Below are positions 46,528 to 57,513 of a DNA stretch of 64,000 nucleotides, in pieces. The notes beneath the pieces were generated by a model. That model was given only the letters and a program-made list of their open reading frames with translations. It had not been told where the DNA came from and searched no databases. The stretch's first letter is position 1; every line of letters starts with the position of its first letter. Source of the stretch: Burkholderiales bacterium Ga0077544 (lineage in GTDB: Bacteria > Pseudomonadota > Gammaproteobacteria > Burkholderiales > Burkholderiaceae_D). Location of the stretch: assembly GCA_001464355.1 (NCBI GenBank), contig LNEU01000023.1:179294-243293 (forward strand), written 5' to 3'. The translations under genes were made by a program, and so were the position numbers.

Positions 46528-46893
46528 TCAGGGTTTTACAGCTTTTTTGACTTCAGCGGTTTTATCATCGGTAGCGACCTTTGCCTTATCGGCTTTGGTT
46601 GCCGCAGGTTTCGTTACACCCGGCTTGGCCGCACCATTCACTGTCAAACCTGCTTGCGAAAATTTATCAGAACTTTTTTCACCCACACCTTTTACACGTG
46701 TTTGCAGGTCATTCCAATCCTTGAAATTTCCACCCTTTTTGCGCGCGTCGAGAATCGCTTTCGAGGTTGTTGGCCCGATACCTTTGATGCCATCAAGTGC
46801 CGCTTGATCGGCTTGATTCACTTCAACATTTGCAAATGCAAAACCGATAGAAGCGATCAGCGCACCTAAAGCCAACAATAATTTATTCAACAT
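46528..46893 (-). CDS. ComEA-like helix-hairpin-helix DNA-binding protein
   Basis: A 121-residue exported protein: signal peptide MLNKLLLALGALIASIGFAFA, then two helix-hairpin-helix motifs (QAALDGIKGIGPTTSKAIL and DLQTRVKGVGEKSSDKF) in residues 25-85 and a lysine/alanine/threonine-rich tail. ComEA proteins bind incoming DNA in the periplasm during transformation; no other com gene is near. Single gene with its own terminator. The gap to lapB (46894-47102) has only a short palindrome (GGAATGACATTCC). Confidence 0.9.
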   Translation of the reverse strand: MLNKLLLALGALIASIGFAFANVEVNQADQAALDGIKGIGPTTSKAILDARKKGGNFKDWNDLQTRVKGVGEKSSDKFSQAGLTVNGAAKPGVTKPAATKADKAKVATDDKTAEVKKAVKP

Positions 46894-47102
46894 AGAATGT
46901 CTCCAGTGTATTGGTGAAATAGCTCAGGAACAGCGGGCGTTAAAGCCCAGATTTATTGCAAATAATACAATAAACCCGCATGAACTTTACCAGCAATGAT
47001 GTGGAATGACATTCCCATAAACAGGTGAGTTTTCATCGATGGAACGATGAAAATCATGATTGAAGAGGATCAAGTGCTTAATGCTTTACGAGGCTTGTAC
47101 AC

Positions 47103-48278
47103 TCAATTCATGACATTTAATTCTTCGGTGCGGCGTGGCGGATAGCTTTCCCATTTGCTGCAACCTGGGCATTGCCAGTAGTACTGACGCGCCTTGAAGC
47201 CGCAATTGCTGCATTGATAGCGCGCCAGTTTTTGCGTATAACCATGCACCAGGTTCTTGACCATCGACAGCTCGGAACGCATTTCTGGCGGCGCATCTAA
47301 TAGGCGTGCTTCCAGCAATTTATCCAAACCTAATAAAGTTGGCGTGCGACGCAATTCATCACTGACCATCTGCGTCGCCGCATCCACGCCTTCCAACTCC
47401 AGCACGGCCTGAAATACAACTTCTAGCAAATCAATGGATGAAGCTTCGGTCAAATAAAACTTCAGCAGATTCACGCCTTCTTGCGCTCGCCCTACGGCAC
47501 GATAACCATCCATCAAACGCTGCGCTACCAACGCCACATGCGGCACGCTCTGATGCTCAACCCGACGCCAGGTAAGCAACGCTGATTCAGTGTCGCCTTT
47601 CGCTAAAAATGCATCACCCATCAACATGGTGGCACGCACACTCTTGCGATCGGCCGCCAAGGCTTTTTCCAGCAAAGTAATCGCTGCATCCGGATGCGTG
47701 TGCACCAACTCATCTTGTGCCAGCTCGCAATAGAATTGCGCCACTTCCTTTTGACGTCCGCCGGCACCGGATTCCTGCAGAGCTTGCGCCGCTTCAATCG
47801 CGCGGTGCCATTCTTTCTCACGCTGATAAATTTCCAGCAAGGCACGACGCGCCTGCGCACTATATTGCGTATCGATCAAAAGATTGAATGTCTCTTCCGC
47901 CCTATCCAGCAAGCCGGCGTTCAGATAATCCTGACCCAGTTCATATTGCGCGTGCACCTTATGCTCTTGCGGCAAATCGGGGCGCGCCAGCAGATTTTGA
48001 TGCACGCGTATCGCACGTTCTGTTTCGCCGCGACGGCGAAACAGATTACCAAGAGCGAAATGCAATTCAACAGTTTCGGGATCAAGCTTGACGATTTCGA
48101 TGAATGCATCAATCGCCTTGTCGGGCTGCTCATTCAGCAGAAAATTCAAGCCCTTGAAATATCCGCGAGGCAGACTGCGTGACTCGGAAACCAGTTGTTT
48201 GATATCTACGCGCGCAGCAATCCAGCCAAGCGTAAAAAAAGCGGGGACTGCGAGCAACCACCAAGTTTCAAATTCCAT
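47103..48278 (-). CDS. lapB: lipopolysaccharide assembly protein LapB (YciM)
   Basis: A 391-residue protein: one N-terminal helix (WWLLAVPAFFTLGWIAARV), about nine TPR repeats (60-350) and a C-terminal rubredoxin-like zinc domain with CSNCGFKARQYYWQCPGC. LapB controls LpxC stability and so lipid A synthesis. RQLVSES-RSLPRGYFKGLNFLLNEQPDKAI is the conserved stretch after the helix. It follows lapA by 98 bases, as in many proteobacteria. Confidence 0.96.
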   Translation of the reverse strand: MEFETWWLLAVPAFFTLGWIAARVDIKQLVSESRSLPRGYFKGLNFLLNEQPDKAIDAFIEIVKLDPETVELHFALGNLFRRRGETERAIRVHQNLLARPDLPQEHKVHAQYELGQDYLNAGLLDRAEETFNLLIDTQYSAQARRALLEIYQREKEWHRAIEAAQALQESGAGGRQKEVAQFYCELAQDELVHTHPDAAITLLEKALAADRKSVRATMLMGDAFLAKGDTESALLTWRRVEHQSVPHVALVAQRLMDGYRAVGRAQEGVNLLKFYLTEASSIDLLEVVFQAVLELEGVDAATQMVSDELRRTPTLLGLDKLLEARLLDAPPEMRSELSMVKNLVHGYTQKLARYQCSNCGFKARQYYWQCPGCSKWESYPPRRTEELNVMN

Positions 48279-48376
48279 GCAATGCCGTATTTACTATTAG
48301 TTGATCAAATGACTGAATTTACCGCTTAACCATTTTTGCTGCACCGCGATTCACATAGTGAATGCAAAGATACGGT

Positions 48377-48691
48377 TTATAACTGAGAAATTGCATCCGG
48401 TTGCGGCGGTTGGGATTTCGCCAGCAATTGAGCCTGCGTCTCGTTCTGCATTGTCGAGAGCGCTTTCTTGTTTTTCGCTACTTCCCTACGCGAACGAAAT
48501 ACCATCGGCAGCATGGCCAGCACACCCAGCACAGCGCCACCAACGAAAAAGCCCAGCAATAATAAAACCAGCGGTCCTTGTATGACGTAACCCAGAAAAA
48601 ACCGCAATGTCACTTCGTCCGTATTTTTCAAGGCAAAGCCGAAAAACACGATAAAAAACAGGACAGCAAGGATTCTGAACAGGATCTTCAT
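48377..48691 (-). CDS. lapA: lipopolysaccharide assembly protein LapA (DUF1049)
   Basis: A 104-residue inner membrane protein with two helices (ILAVLFFIVFFGFALKN and GPLVLLLLGFFVGGAVLGVLAML) and a coiled cytoplasmic tail, the LapA layout. It works with LapB. It lies after the ihfB terminator, so it starts a separate transcript. Confidence 0.93.
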   Translation of the reverse strand: MKILFRILAVLFFIVFFGFALKNTDEVTLRFFLGYVIQGPLVLLLLGFFVGGAVLGVLAMLPMVFRSRREVAKNKKALSTMQNETQAQLLAKSQPPQPDAISQL

Positions 48692-48812
48692 GATGCTGAT
48701 TCCTTTATTTAAGCGGGGTGGATGGCGAGTACGCCAAGCAAATCGGTATAGCTTATTGGTATAGCTTATTAACTAGCGAAATTGTACGTGATACCCCTCA
48801 AGGGGGTACAAC

Positions 48813-48842
48813 GAAAAAAACGGCATCCGAAGATGCCGTTCA
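48813..48842 (-). terminator. terminator of the gyrA...ihfB gene run
   Basis: AACGGCATC and GATGCCGTT (48819-48827, 48832-48840) with a TTCG loop on the minus strand, followed by a run of Ts. A second small inverted repeat (TACCCC/GGGGTA, 48792-48808) lies beside it. Confidence 0.93.
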
Positions 48843-48860
48843 TATTTCATTGCAAACAAC

Positions 48861-49166
48861 TCAGTCTTCAATGATCGGTTGTCCAACCATCGCATCCACA
48901 CGCTCGCGCAACTGTTTACCAGGCTTGAAATGCGGCACCCGTTTTTCGGGAACCATCACTTTGTCGCCCGACTTCGGGTTGCGCCCAATACGAGGTGGAC
49001 GGCTGTTAAGCGCAAAGCTGCCAAAACCACGGATCTCGATCCGCTGTCCGGTTGCCAAGGCATCGGACATCGCATCGAGGATGGTTTTGACCGCGTAATC
49101 CGCATCCTTAGCTACCAGTTGCGGATAACGCTCAGCCAGACGGGCAATCAGCTCCGACTTTGTCAT
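48861..49166 (-). CDS. ihfB: integration host factor beta subunit
   Basis: A 101-residue DNA-bending protein of the HU/IHF family. [37 protein letters not shown] and [12 protein letters not shown] identify IhfB. It pairs with IhfA (elsewhere) in recombination, replication and transcription control. It follows rpsA by 10 bases, the classic order. Confidence 0.98.
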   Translation of the reverse strand: MTKSELIARLAERYPQLVAKDADYAVKTILDAMSDALATGQRIEIRGFGSFALNSRPPRIGRNPKSGDKVMVPEKRVPHFKPGKQLRERVDAMVGQPIIED

Positions 49167-49176
49167 TGATGCTTAC

Positions 49177-50904
49177 TTAGTTCTTGCTGTTGTCGAGCTT
49201 GGCTTTGAGCAATGCACCGAGGCTGGTCGTACCCGACGCAGCGTTCGAATCTGTCGATGTCGACATTTTTTGCATTGCTTCTTGCGTTTCAACATTGTCT
49301 TTCGCTTTGATCGACAGTTGAATACCGCGTGCTTTGCGATCAACGTTGATAACCATCGCTTCGACTGTGTCGCCAACTTTCAGGTGCGTACCAGCATCTT
49401 CCACGCGATCGCGAGAGATTTCGGAAGCGCGCAAGTAGCCTTCAACTTCTTCGGACAATTGGATCACTGCGCCTTTAGGCTCAACCGATTTAACGGTACC
49501 AGTAACCAACGCGCCTTTGTCGTTCATGGCTGCGAAGTTGTTGAATGGGTCACCTTCGAGTTGTTTAACGCCGAGGGAAACGCGTTCACGTTCCACGTCG
49601 ATTGCCAACACGATTGCTTCCAGCTCGTCACCTTTTTTGAAGCGACGAACAGCTTCTTCGCCTGTTTCTGTCCATGACAGATCGGACAAGTGAACCAGAC
49701 CGTCGATGTTGCCAGCCAAGCCGATAAACACGCCGAAGTCGGTGATCGATTTGATCGCGCCGCGGACTTTGTCACCTTTCTTGTGGGTGACGGCGAAGTC
49801 GTCCCATGGATTGGCTTTGCACTGTTTCATGCCGAGGCTGATACGACGACGTTCTTCGTCGATTTCCAGAACCATGACTTCAACTTCGTCGCCCAATTGG
49901 ACAACTTTGTTTGGTGCCACGTTTTTGTTGGTCCAGTCCATTTCGGAAACGTGAACCAGGCCTTCGATACCTTGCTCAACTTCAACGAACGAGCCGTAGT
50001 CTGTCAGGTTTGTGACTTTACCGAACAGGCGTGTGCCTTGTGGGTAACGACGTGACAGACCGGTCCATGGATCGTCGCCCAATTGTTTGACGCCCAGCGA
50101 AACACGGTTTTTCTCTTGATCGTACTTGAGAACTTTAGCCGTGATTTCTTGACCAACAGTCAACACTTCCGATGGGTGACGCACACGACGCCATGCCAGA
50201 TCGGTAATGTGCAACAGGCCGTCGATACCGCCCAGATCCACGAACGCGCCGTAGTCGGTGATATTTTTGACGATACCGGTAACAACCGTACCTTCTTTGA
50301 GTGTTTCCATCAGTTTTTGACGCTCTTCGCCCATCGATGCTTCGATGACGGCGCGACGTGACAACACGACGTTGTTACGTTTGCGATCAAGTTTGATAAC
50401 TTTAAATTCGAGGGTTTTGCCTTCGAATGGGGTCGTGTCCTTGACAGGACGTGTATCGACCAGCGAACCCGGCAAGAATGCGCGGATGCCATTGGTCAAC
50501 ACGGTCAGACCGCCTTTGACTTTACCGTTAACGGTACCGATAACGATTTCGCCAGACTCCATCGCTTTTTCAAGCGAGAGCCACGACGCCAGGCGTTTAG
50601 CCTTGTCGCGCGACAAGATCGTGTCGCCAAAACCGTTTTCGAGGGATTCGATTGCGACGGAAATAAAATCGCCAACGTTGACTTCGAGTTCGCCATTGTC
50701 GTTTTTGAATTCTTCGATTGGAATAAATGCTTCGGACTTCAAGCCAGCGTTGACGATAACGAAGTTATGGTCAAGACGAACGACTTCAGCCGAAATCACT
50801 TCACCGGAACGCATGTCCTGGCGTGACAACGATTCTTCAAAAAGAGCGGCAAAACTTTCCATGCCAACAGGTGTATCTGAGATAGAGGTGACAACAGTAG
50901 TCAT
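49177..50904 (-). CDS. rpsA: 30S ribosomal protein S1
   Basis: A 575-residue protein with six S1 RNA-binding domains, each with the G-x-V...[10 protein letters not shown] or [15 protein letters not shown] core. S1 draws mRNA to the 30S subunit. The C-terminal end is Ala/Ser/Thr-rich. It lies between cmk and ihfB; the 158-base leader towards cmk has a hairpin. Confidence 0.98.
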   Translation of the reverse strand: MTTVVTSISDTPVGMESFAALFEESLSRQDMRSGEVISAEVVRLDHNFVIVNAGLKSEAFIPIEEFKNDNGELEVNVGDFISVAIESLENGFGDTILSRDKAKRLASWLSLEKAMESGEIVIGTVNGKVKGGLTVLTNGIRAFLPGSLVDTRPVKDTTPFEGKTLEFKVIKLDRKRNNVVLSRRAVIEASMGEERQKLMETLKEGTVVTGIVKNITDYGAFVDLGGIDGLLHITDLAWRRVRHPSEVLTVGQEITAKVLKYDQEKNRVSLGVKQLGDDPWTGLSRRYPQGTRLFGKVTNLTDYGSFVEVEQGIEGLVHVSEMDWTNKNVAPNKVVQLGDEVEVMVLEIDEERRRISLGMKQCKANPWDDFAVTHKKGDKVRGAIKSITDFGVFIGLAGNIDGLVHLSDLSWTETGEEAVRRFKKGDELEAIVLAIDVERERVSLGVKQLEGDPFNNFAAMNDKGALVTGTVKSVEPKGAVIQLSEEVEGYLRASEISRDRVEDAGTHLKVGDTVEAMVINVDRKARGIQLSIKAKDNVETQEAMQKMSTSTDSNAASGTTSLGALLKAKLDNSKN

Positions 50905-51009
50905 AAGAGATATTTTTTAAGCAGGTTGACCAAGATTCGTATTTTTTCGCTTCACTGCAAACTGAACTGCACAGGAAAGACGAACGAATAATGGGTTAGG
51001 TTTTTCAAA

Positions 51010-51037
51010 GTCCGGCAGACTTTGCGTCTGAACGGAC
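51010..51037 (-). repeat. interrupted hairpin in the cmk-rpsA gap
   Basis: GTCCG (51010-51014) pairs with CGGAC (51033-51037) and CAGAC (51016-51020) with GTCTG (51026-51030). The RNA hairpin lies about 25-50 bases after the cmk stop, within the rpsA leader. It could be a weak terminator or part of S1 autoregulation. Confidence 0.4.
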
Positions 51038-51062
51038 AACAGGTACAACATAAAACAATAAT

Positions 51063-51740
51063 TTATACAGCTTGCTTGACTGCTGCATACCAGCCGAGCA
51101 CCTTTTCCACCGCCTGATTCACGGTCAAATTCGAGGTATCCAGCAAATACGCACCTTCTGCCGGTTTGAGCGGAGCAACTGCACGATTTGCGTCGCGGGC
51201 GTCACGTTCGTTCAAATCTTTCAGGAGGTCTTGCATATTAGCAGAAAATCCCTTGCCAATCAATTGCTTATAACGTCTTTCGGCACGCGCCTCGGCACTG
51301 GCTGTCAGGAAGACTTTCAGCTTCGCATCGGGGAAAATCACGGTGCCCATATCGCGACCATCGGCAATCAGGCCCGGCGCCTCACGAAAACGCAACTGCA
51401 AATCGACCAAAGCCTTGCGAACTGCTGGCAAGGCGGCAATTTTTGATGCAGTATTGCCAACTTCTTCGGCTCTTATCGACATCGTGACATTTTCGCGATC
51501 CAAGAAAATGTCGCCATCCTTGAAACCACACTTCAGGGTTTCTACCGATTTAGCTAAAGCCTGCTCATCATCCAACGCTATCCCGCGATACAAGGCAGAC
51601 AAAGCCGTCAATCTGTATAAAGCGCCGGAATCGAGATAATGGAAGCCGAGCTCAGTTGCCACCAATTGCGCAACTGTACCTTTGCCCGAGGCGGTCGGAC
51701 CGTCTATCGTGATGACGGGAATATTTGTGGACGTGGTCAT
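51063..51740 (-). CDS. cmk: cytidylate kinase
   Basis: A 225-residue kinase that phosphorylates CMP and dCMP. The P-loop is GPTASGKGT (residues 11-19); [15 protein letters not shown] and [24 protein letters not shown] are family motifs. ATG 51740 ([14 protein letters not shown]) is more like homologues than the 10-codon extension. Confidence 0.97.
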   Translation of the reverse strand: MTTSTNIPVITIDGPTASGKGTVAQLVATELGFHYLDSGALYRLTALSALYRGIALDDEQALAKSVETLKCGFKDGDIFLDRENVTMSIRAEEVGNTASKIAALPAVRKALVDLQLRFREAPGLIADGRDMGTVIFPDAKLKVFLTASAEARAERRYKQLIGKGFSANMQDLLKDLNERDARDANRAVAPLKPAEGAYLLDTSNLTVNQAVEKVLGWYAAVKQAV

Positions 51741-51816
51741 TTTAAGAAGTAAGTTAAGTGCACCCAGCATTCATGGGACTTTATTGCTTAGGCAAGCGAA
51801 TACTAACTTGCTCTCT

Positions 51817-53142
51817 TTAGAACAGAGTGTCTTGTGTTACTTTGGCAAAAGCGTCAAAGTAATCCGGAAAAGTTTTAGCAACGCATTGCGGATCATTGAT
51901 ACGCACCTTATTGCCGCGACGTGCTGCGCCATCCAGCGTTGCCAGTGAAAAGCACATCGCCATACGATGATCATCGTAAGTATCAATTGCTGCGGTCTGA
52001 ATCTCTTTCGGTGGCGTGACGCGCAAATAATCCGCGCCCTCTTCCACAATCGCACCCAGCTTGCGCAATTCAATCGCCATCGCACTAATACGATCGGTCT
52101 CCTTTACACGCCAACTGCCGATATTGCGCAAAGTGCTCGGGCCATCGGCGTACAAGGCAGCAACAGCAATCGTCATCGCCGCGTCGGGAATGTGGTTGAA
52201 GTCGGCGTCGATCGCGCGTAAAGAACCGTTGGATTCTGCTTCTATCCAATTGTCTCCCATGCGTATGGTCGCCCCCATTTGTTCGAGCGCTTCGACGAAA
52301 CGTACGTCCCCTTGAATACTGTCCTTACCCACACCTTCCACGCGCACCGGACCGCCAGCAATCGCGCCTGCAGCGAGGAAGTACGACGCCGATGAAGCAT
52401 CGCCTTCCACGTGAATAGTGCCGGGGCTGACATAGCGTTGGCCGGCTGCAATCGTGAACGACTGCCAACCGTCGCGTTGTACGGTAACGCCAAAACGTCG
52501 AATCAGATTCAGCGTAATTTCGATATACGGCTTGGAAATCAATTCGCCGATCACATCAATCCGCACATCCTCGTCGCGCGCCATCAATGGCGCTGCCATC
52601 AGCAGCGCTGTCAGGAATTGGCTAGACACATTGCCGCGCACTTGCATACGTTGCGCGTGCAAGCGACCGCGCTGAATATGCAAAGGCGGATAACCAGCAA
52701 CGCCGGTGTATTCGATATGGGTGCCAACGGCATTCAATGCTTCGACCAAATCGGCAATCGGACGCTCATGCATCCGCGATACGCCATGCAAGGTGTAATC
52801 GCCACCGGTGACGGCCAGTGCTGCCGTCAATGGACGAATCGCCGTGCCGGCATTGCCCATGAACAGATCAGCTTGATGAACAGGAAATGAATCATTCACA
52901 CCGTGCACGACATAATCTTGCGACTCGCCAATTTGCTCCCATTTCACGCCAAGTTTTTGCAGCGCCATCAACATCACATGCGTGTCGTCGGATGCCAGCA
53001 AATCCTTGATATGCGTCGTGCCATCGCACAGCGCTGCCAGCAGCAAAGTGCGATTAGAAATACTTTTAGAGCCTGGCAAACGCACGACGCCTTTGGCGTG
53101 CATCGCCGGTTGCAAGTCAAGATAATGCGGATAGTGTTTCAT
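51817..53142 (-). CDS. aroA: 3-phosphoshikimate 1-carboxyvinyltransferase (EPSP synthase)
   Basis: A 441-residue enzyme of the shikimate pathway joining PEP to shikimate-3-phosphate. [32 protein letters not shown] (not the Ala-substituted glyphosate-tolerant form at this loop), [12 protein letters not shown] and [11 protein letters not shown] are all present. Its start overlaps the tyrA stop by four bases. Confidence 0.98.
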   Translation of the reverse strand: MKHYPHYLDLQPAMHAKGVVRLPGSKSISNRTLLLAALCDGTTHIKDLLASDDTHVMLMALQKLGVKWEQIGESQDYVVHGVNDSFPVHQADLFMGNAGTAIRPLTAALAVTGGDYTLHGVSRMHERPIADLVEALNAVGTHIEYTGVAGYPPLHIQRGRLHAQRMQVRGNVSSQFLTALLMAAPLMARDEDVRIDVIGELISKPYIEITLNLIRRFGVTVQRDGWQSFTIAAGQRYVSPGTIHVEGDASSASYFLAAGAIAGGPVRVEGVGKDSIQGDVRFVEALEQMGATIRMGDNWIEAESNGSLRAIDADFNHIPDAAMTIAVAALYADGPSTLRNIGSWRVKETDRISAMAIELRKLGAIVEEGADYLRVTPPKEIQTAAIDTYDDHRMAMCFSLATLDGAARRGNKVRINDPQCVAKTFPDYFDAFAKVTQDTLF

Positions 53143-54041
53143 TTATCGCTGTCTTGTTTAGGCTGAATTTCAGCCGTTTCTATACTGCGCTGCCAGTTCT
53201 GGCGCGCATGCTGTGCATTGGAAAACATCGCATACATTGCGTCGCCATCGGCGGCAGCCAACTGACCACGAAAACGCGTCAGTTGGGCGATATACGCATC
53301 CAGTTCCGTCAATATTGCCGTCTGATTGGTCAGGCTGATATCGCGCCACATTTCTGGCGAAGAGCCGGCAATCCGCGTGAAATCGCGAAAGCCACTTGCT
53401 GCGTACTGAAACAGCAAATCTGCATTTGGTTTATTTGCAATGTCGTCGACCAAAGCATAGGCCAGCAAATGCGGCAGGTGGCTGACTGCAGCAAAAACCG
53501 CATCGTGATTTTCTGCTGTCAGTTGATGGATGATGGCCCCGCATTGTTGCCATGCTTGCGCCACTACCGCGATCTGCTCCGCAGAATTTTCTGGCAACGG
53601 CGTCAACACGACTTTTTTAGCCATATACAAACTGGCGATCGCCGCATCAGGGCCCGTGGCCTCCAATCCTGCGATCGGATGCCCTGGTACAAATTGTCCG
53701 ATTTTTTCGCCCAACGCGCGACGTGCAGCAAGCACTACTTCACCTTTGATACTACCGGCATCGGTCACTACCGTTTGCTTTTGCAGATAAGGTTTGATCG
53801 CAGCAAGCATGGTTTCGGTTTGCGCTACCGGCACTGCCAGCAACACCAGATCGGCATTCTTCAAAGACTCTTCGAGCGAGGTGCTGATGACGTCAATGAT
53901 GCCGAGTTCCTTGGCCCGTAACAGCGAGGCCTCGGTTCGGCCGACACCAACAACCTGTTCGACCGCGCCGGCTTTTCGTAATGCAAGCGCAAACGATCCG
54001 CCTATCAAACCCACACCAAAGATGACGATTTTTTTTAGCAC
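53139..54041 (-). CDS. tyrA: prephenate dehydrogenase
   Basis: A 300-residue NAD-dependent enzyme of tyrosine synthesis. [15 protein letters not shown] is the NAD-binding loop; [29 protein letters not shown] and the [10 protein letters not shown] helix with catalytic His are conserved. No chorismate mutase or ACT domain is attached. Tyrosine from here could feed the ammonia-lyase of the pigment cluster (inference). Confidence 0.96.
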   Translation of the reverse strand: MLKKIVIFGVGLIGGSFALALRKAGAVEQVVGVGRTEASLLRAKELGIIDVISTSLEESLKNADLVLLAVPVAQTETMLAAIKPYLQKQTVVTDAGSIKGEVVLAARRALGEKIGQFVPGHPIAGLEATGPDAAIASLYMAKKVVLTPLPENSAEQIAVVAQAWQQCGAIIHQLTAENHDAVFAAVSHLPHLLAYALVDDIANKPNADLLFQYAASGFRDFTRIAGSSPEMWRDISLTNQTAILTELDAYIAQLTRFRGQLAAADGDAMYAMFSNAQHARQNWQRSIETAEIQPKQDSDK

Positions 54042-54107
54042 GTGAGGAAGAGGAAATTGATTAATGGATCAGTTTAAAAATCGAATGATGGCTGGCTCAT
54101 TACAAAC

Positions 54108-55214
54108 TCAAGCCAAGGCCTTTTTCAATGCAGTGATACAGATCGCGTTTTCTTCTGGCAAGCCGATTGAAATACGCAACCATTGTGGCAAACCGTAATT
54201 GCCAACCGGACGCACGATCACGCCTTGTTTCAGCAAAGCCAGGTTGACACGCGCACCGGCACTGTCGTCAGTGCCGACTTTGACCAATACGAAGTTGCCG
54301 CTGGACGGCACATACGTAAGCTTCAATTCGTCAAAAGCTTGCGTCAACTGACGATAACCTGCGGCATTCAGTTGTGCACTCTTTTCGACAAATGCTTTGT
54401 CATTCAATGCAGCAATCGCAGCGGCTTGCGCCAGCGAATTGACGTTGAAAGGCTGGCGTATGCGATTAAGCAAATCCGTAATACCAGGTTGCGCAATCCC
54501 ATAACCGATCCGCAAACCCGCCAAACCATACACCTTGGACATAGAACGTGACACCAGCAGATTCGGATACTGAGCGACCCATGCGATGGAATCGTATTGC
54601 AGTTCTGGCGCGAGGAATTCTGTATACGCCTCATCCAGCACGACGACTACATTCGGCGGTACGCGCGTCAGGAACGCGTCAATCTCATCACCGGGAATAA
54701 ACGTGCCGGTTGGATTGTTTGGGTTCGCGACAAAGATCAAACGCGTATCCGCTTCAATCGCATCCGCCATCGCATCCAGATCATGGCCAAAATTTTTCGC
54801 CGCAATCACCAGCGAACGACCACCAACTGCCTGCGTCGCCAGCGGATAAACCGCAAACGAATACTGTGCATAGATCACCGATTGTCCAGGCTGCACAAAT
54901 GCATGCGCTGACAATTCCAGAATATCGTTGCTGCCGTTGCCTAGCGTGATCCACTCCGCAGGCACGCCATATTTAGCGGTGATGGCGGCTTTTAAATCAA
55001 AGCCGTTTCCATCCGGATAACGGCCGGCATCTGCGATCGCCAGCGCCATCGCTCTCTTGGCGGACTCCGGCATGCCAAGTGGATTTTCATTGGATGCAAG
55101 TTTGACGATTTTTGCTTCGTCTAGACCAAATTCACGCGCGACTTCAGCAATCGGTCTACCACCTTGATAAGGCGCAATGGCACGAACGTAATCAGGACCA
55201 AACTGAATTGACAT
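54108..55214 (-). CDS. hisC: histidinol-phosphate/aromatic aminotransferase
   Basis: A 368-residue PLP aminotransferase. SMSKVYGLAGLRIGYG carries the PLP lysine; NPNNPTGT and LDEAYTEF are the other binding motifs. Within the pheA-tyrA-aroA run it probably acts on phenylpyruvate, 4-hydroxyphenylpyruvate or arogenate as well as on imidazole acetol phosphate; the second hisC copy of Betaproteobacteria lies in the his operon. Confidence 0.95.
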   Translation of the reverse strand: MSIQFGPDYVRAIAPYQGGRPIAEVAREFGLDEAKIVKLASNENPLGMPESAKRAMALAIADAGRYPDGNGFDLKAAITAKYGVPAEWITLGNGSNDILELSAHAFVQPGQSVIYAQYSFAVYPLATQAVGGRSLVIAAKNFGHDLDAMADAIEADTRLIFVANPNNPTGTFIPGDEIDAFLTRVPPNVVVVLDEAYTEFLAPELQYDSIAWVAQYPNLLVSRSMSKVYGLAGLRIGYGIAQPGITDLLNRIRQPFNVNSLAQAAAIAALNDKAFVEKSAQLNAAGYRQLTQAFDELKLTYVPSSGNFVLVKVGTDDSAGARVNLALLKQGVIVRPVGNYGLPQWLRISIGLPEENAICITALKKALA

Positions 55215-55303
55215 AAAGAATTCCAGATCAAGAATGACTATTGTCAGGATGACGTCGCGGCGTTTGCCAGCAAGCGCTTACTGAAGCAACAGCAGAAATC
55301 AAA

Positions 55304-56380
55304 TTACAAACTGAATGGATACGAACCGAGCACTTTGAAAAAAGCGGAATTGTCTTTCAACTCCTTCAACGCATCTGCCACTTTGCTGTCTTTTAAATGA
55401 CCTTCCACATCGACATAGAAATAATATTCCCATGTACCCATGCGTGCAGGTCGCGACTCAAAACGTGTCATCGACACGCCATGTTTCGCCAAAGGCGCCA
55501 ATAAATTGTAGACCGCGCCCGCCTTGTTCGGCACCGACAACACCAGTGAAGTCTGATCCTTGCCGCTAGGCGCAGTGTGAAGACGCCCTATCACAGCGAA
55601 ACGCGTGCGATTGTGCGGATCATCCTGGATATGAGCTTTGACGACTTGCAGACTGTAATTTTTGCCGGCGATCTCGCTGGCGATGGCCGCAACTGTCGGA
55701 TCCTCACCTGCCAGCCTTGCCGCTTCACCATTGGAAGCAACGGCGCGACGTTCGATGTTGGGATAATTCTGGTTAAGCCACAACTGGCATTGCGCCAATG
55801 CTTGCGAGTGTGCGCATATGCTTGTGATGCCGTTCATGTTACCGGAACGCGTCATCAAGCTGTGATTCACCTGTATCGATACTTCGCCGCTCAAAGTCAA
55901 CGTCGTTTGCAATAGCAAATCGAGCGTTCGATTGATCACTCCTTCAGAAGAATTTTCAATCGGCACTACGCCGAAATCTGCCGTACCGGCTTCTGTTGCG
56001 CGAAACACTTCATCGATGGAAGCACATGGCATGCCTTCGACTGCGCGGCCAAATTGCTGATACACCGCCTGTTCGCTGAAGGTTCCGGCAGGACCGAGAT
56101 ACGCGACTGTGACCCGCTTTTCCAGCGCACGACAAGCCGACATCACCTCGCGAAATACCGTTTGAATATCGGTGTCCAGAAGCGGGCCGGGATTGCGTTC
56201 TGCCACACTGCGCAAAACCTGCGCTTCACGCTCCGGACGAAAAACCGGTGCGTTTGTTTCTGCCTTGACGTGACCGACTTGCTGCGCGACGCGCGCGCGT
56301 TGATTCAGCAAATCCAGGATTTGCACATCGATCGCGTCAATCTGTTCACGCAGCGGTTTGAGCTTGTTGTCCGTCGTCAT
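55304..56380 (-). CDS. pheA: bifunctional chorismate mutase/prephenate dehydratase
   Basis: A 358-residue enzyme: chorismate mutase (5-90, LREQIDAIDVQILDLLNQRA), prephenate dehydratase (95-275, YLGPAGTFSEQA and catalytic NRTRFAVIG), and an ACT domain (about 280-358) with the ESRP phenylalanine-binding motif (RFESRPARMGTWEYYF). ATG 56380 is preferred to a TTG three codons upstream. Confidence 0.97.
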   Translation of the reverse strand: MTTDNKLKPLREQIDAIDVQILDLLNQRARVAQQVGHVKAETNAPVFRPEREAQVLRSVAERNPGPLLDTDIQTVFREVMSACRALEKRVTVAYLGPAGTFSEQAVYQQFGRAVEGMPCASIDEVFRATEAGTADFGVVPIENSSEGVINRTLDLLLQTTLTLSGEVSIQVNHSLMTRSGNMNGITSICAHSQALAQCQLWLNQNYPNIERRAVASNGEAARLAGEDPTVAAIASEIAGKNYSLQVVKAHIQDDPHNRTRFAVIGRLHTAPSGKDQTSLVLSVPNKAGAVYNLLAPLAKHGVSMTRFESRPARMGTWEYYFYVDVEGHLKDSKVADALKELKDNSAFFKVLGSYPFSL

Positions 56381-56419
56381 ATTTGGCAAACAGGTTAGAT
56401 TTTCTGATTCGAAAGAGAA

Positions 56420-57511
56420 TCAGCCGTATTTTTTTTCAAAGTCCTTCATGAAAGCAACCAGTGCCTGCACGCCTTCGAGCGGCATTGCATTGTAAATCGA
56501 TGCACGCATACCACCGACCGAACTATGGCCTTTGAGTTGCACCAGATCATTCTGCTCGGCTTCTGCGATGAACTTGCTGTTCAGCGTTTCATCTTTCAGG
56601 AAGAAAGGCACGTTCATGCGCGAGCGATTCGCCGCCGGCACTTTATTAATATAGAAGTCTGTCGAATTCAGATAGTCATAGATCAATTTCGCTTTCGCGA
56701 TATTGACCTTTTCCATTGCCGCAACACCGCCCTGGCGTTTCATCCATTGGAAGGTCAGACCGGCGATATAGATAGGATAGGTCGGCGGCGTATTAAACAT
56801 GGAGTCATGTTCGTCCACCAGCTTCCAGTCGAATGCGGATGGGCAAATTGGCAGCGCATGTCCCAGCATATCGTCACGCACGATGACGATGGTCAGGCCT
56901 GCAGGCCCGATATTTTTTTGCGCACCGGCATAAATGACCGCGTATTTGGACACATCCATTTCGCGCGACAGAATATTTGATGACATATCTGCGACCAAAG
57001 GTACATTGCCTACGTCAGGCGTGAAATCAAACTCGACACCGCCGATGGTTTCGTTGGTGCAGATATGAACGTAAGCCGCATCCGGCGTCAGCTTCCACGT
57101 ATCACGTGCAGGCACATGATGGAAACCAGAGTCTTCCGATGAAGCGGCAATATTCACCTTCGCATACTTGTGCGCTTCTTCAATACTCTTGACCGACCAG
57201 TGACCGGTATTGACGAAGTCGATCGTGGCCGGCTGCGATTTATGGCCGATCAGATTCATCGGCACGATTGCATTCTCGGCAATCGCACCACCTTGCATCA
57301 ACAAAATCTTGTAGTTGTCCGGAATGGACATCAAGGACCGCAGATCGTCCTTGGTTGTTTTCAGAATTTCCGTGAATTCGCGCCCGCGATGACTCATCTC
57401 CATAACTGACAAACCGCACCCTCTCCAGTTTGTCATTTCATCCGCAGCCTGCTGGATTACTTCTGGTGCAATAGCTGCCGGACCCGGCGAAAAGTTATAC
57501 ACACGCTTCAT
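56420..57511 (-). CDS. serC: phosphoserine aminotransferase
   Basis: A 363-residue PLP enzyme for serine (and pyridoxine) synthesis. It starts [31 protein letters not shown] holds the PLP lysine; [16 protein letters not shown] ends the catalytic part. It is two bases after gyrA, a typical betaproteobacterial arrangement. Confidence 0.98.
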   Translation of the reverse strand: MKRVYNFSPGPAAIAPEVIQQAADEMTNWRGCGLSVMEMSHRGREFTEILKTTKDDLRSLMSIPDNYKILLMQGGAIAENAIVPMNLIGHKSQPATIDFVNTGHWSVKSIEEAHKYAKVNIAASSEDSGFHHVPARDTWKLTPDAAYVHICTNETIGGVEFDFTPDVGNVPLVADMSSNILSREMDVSKYAVIYAGAQKNIGPAGLTIVIVRDDMLGHALPICPSAFDWKLVDEHDSMFNTPPTYPIYIAGLTFQWMKRQGGVAAMEKVNIAKAKLIYDYLNSTDFYINKVPAANRSRMNVPFFLKDETLNSKFIAEAEQNDLVQLKGHSSVGGMRASIYNAMPLEGVQALVAFMKDFEKKYG

Positions 57512-57513
57512 TC

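Noticed and set aside
46528..46893. Part of a competence operon
   Set aside because: Only the ComEA-like gene is present, with its own terminator and no comEC or pilus gene near it.
49177..50904. Internal repeats in rpsA
   Set aside because: They are the six S1 domains, a property of the protein family and not DNA repeats of interest.
51817..53142. Naturally glyphosate-insensitive EPSP synthase
   Set aside because: The [10 protein letters not shown] loop is the ordinary sensitive class I form.
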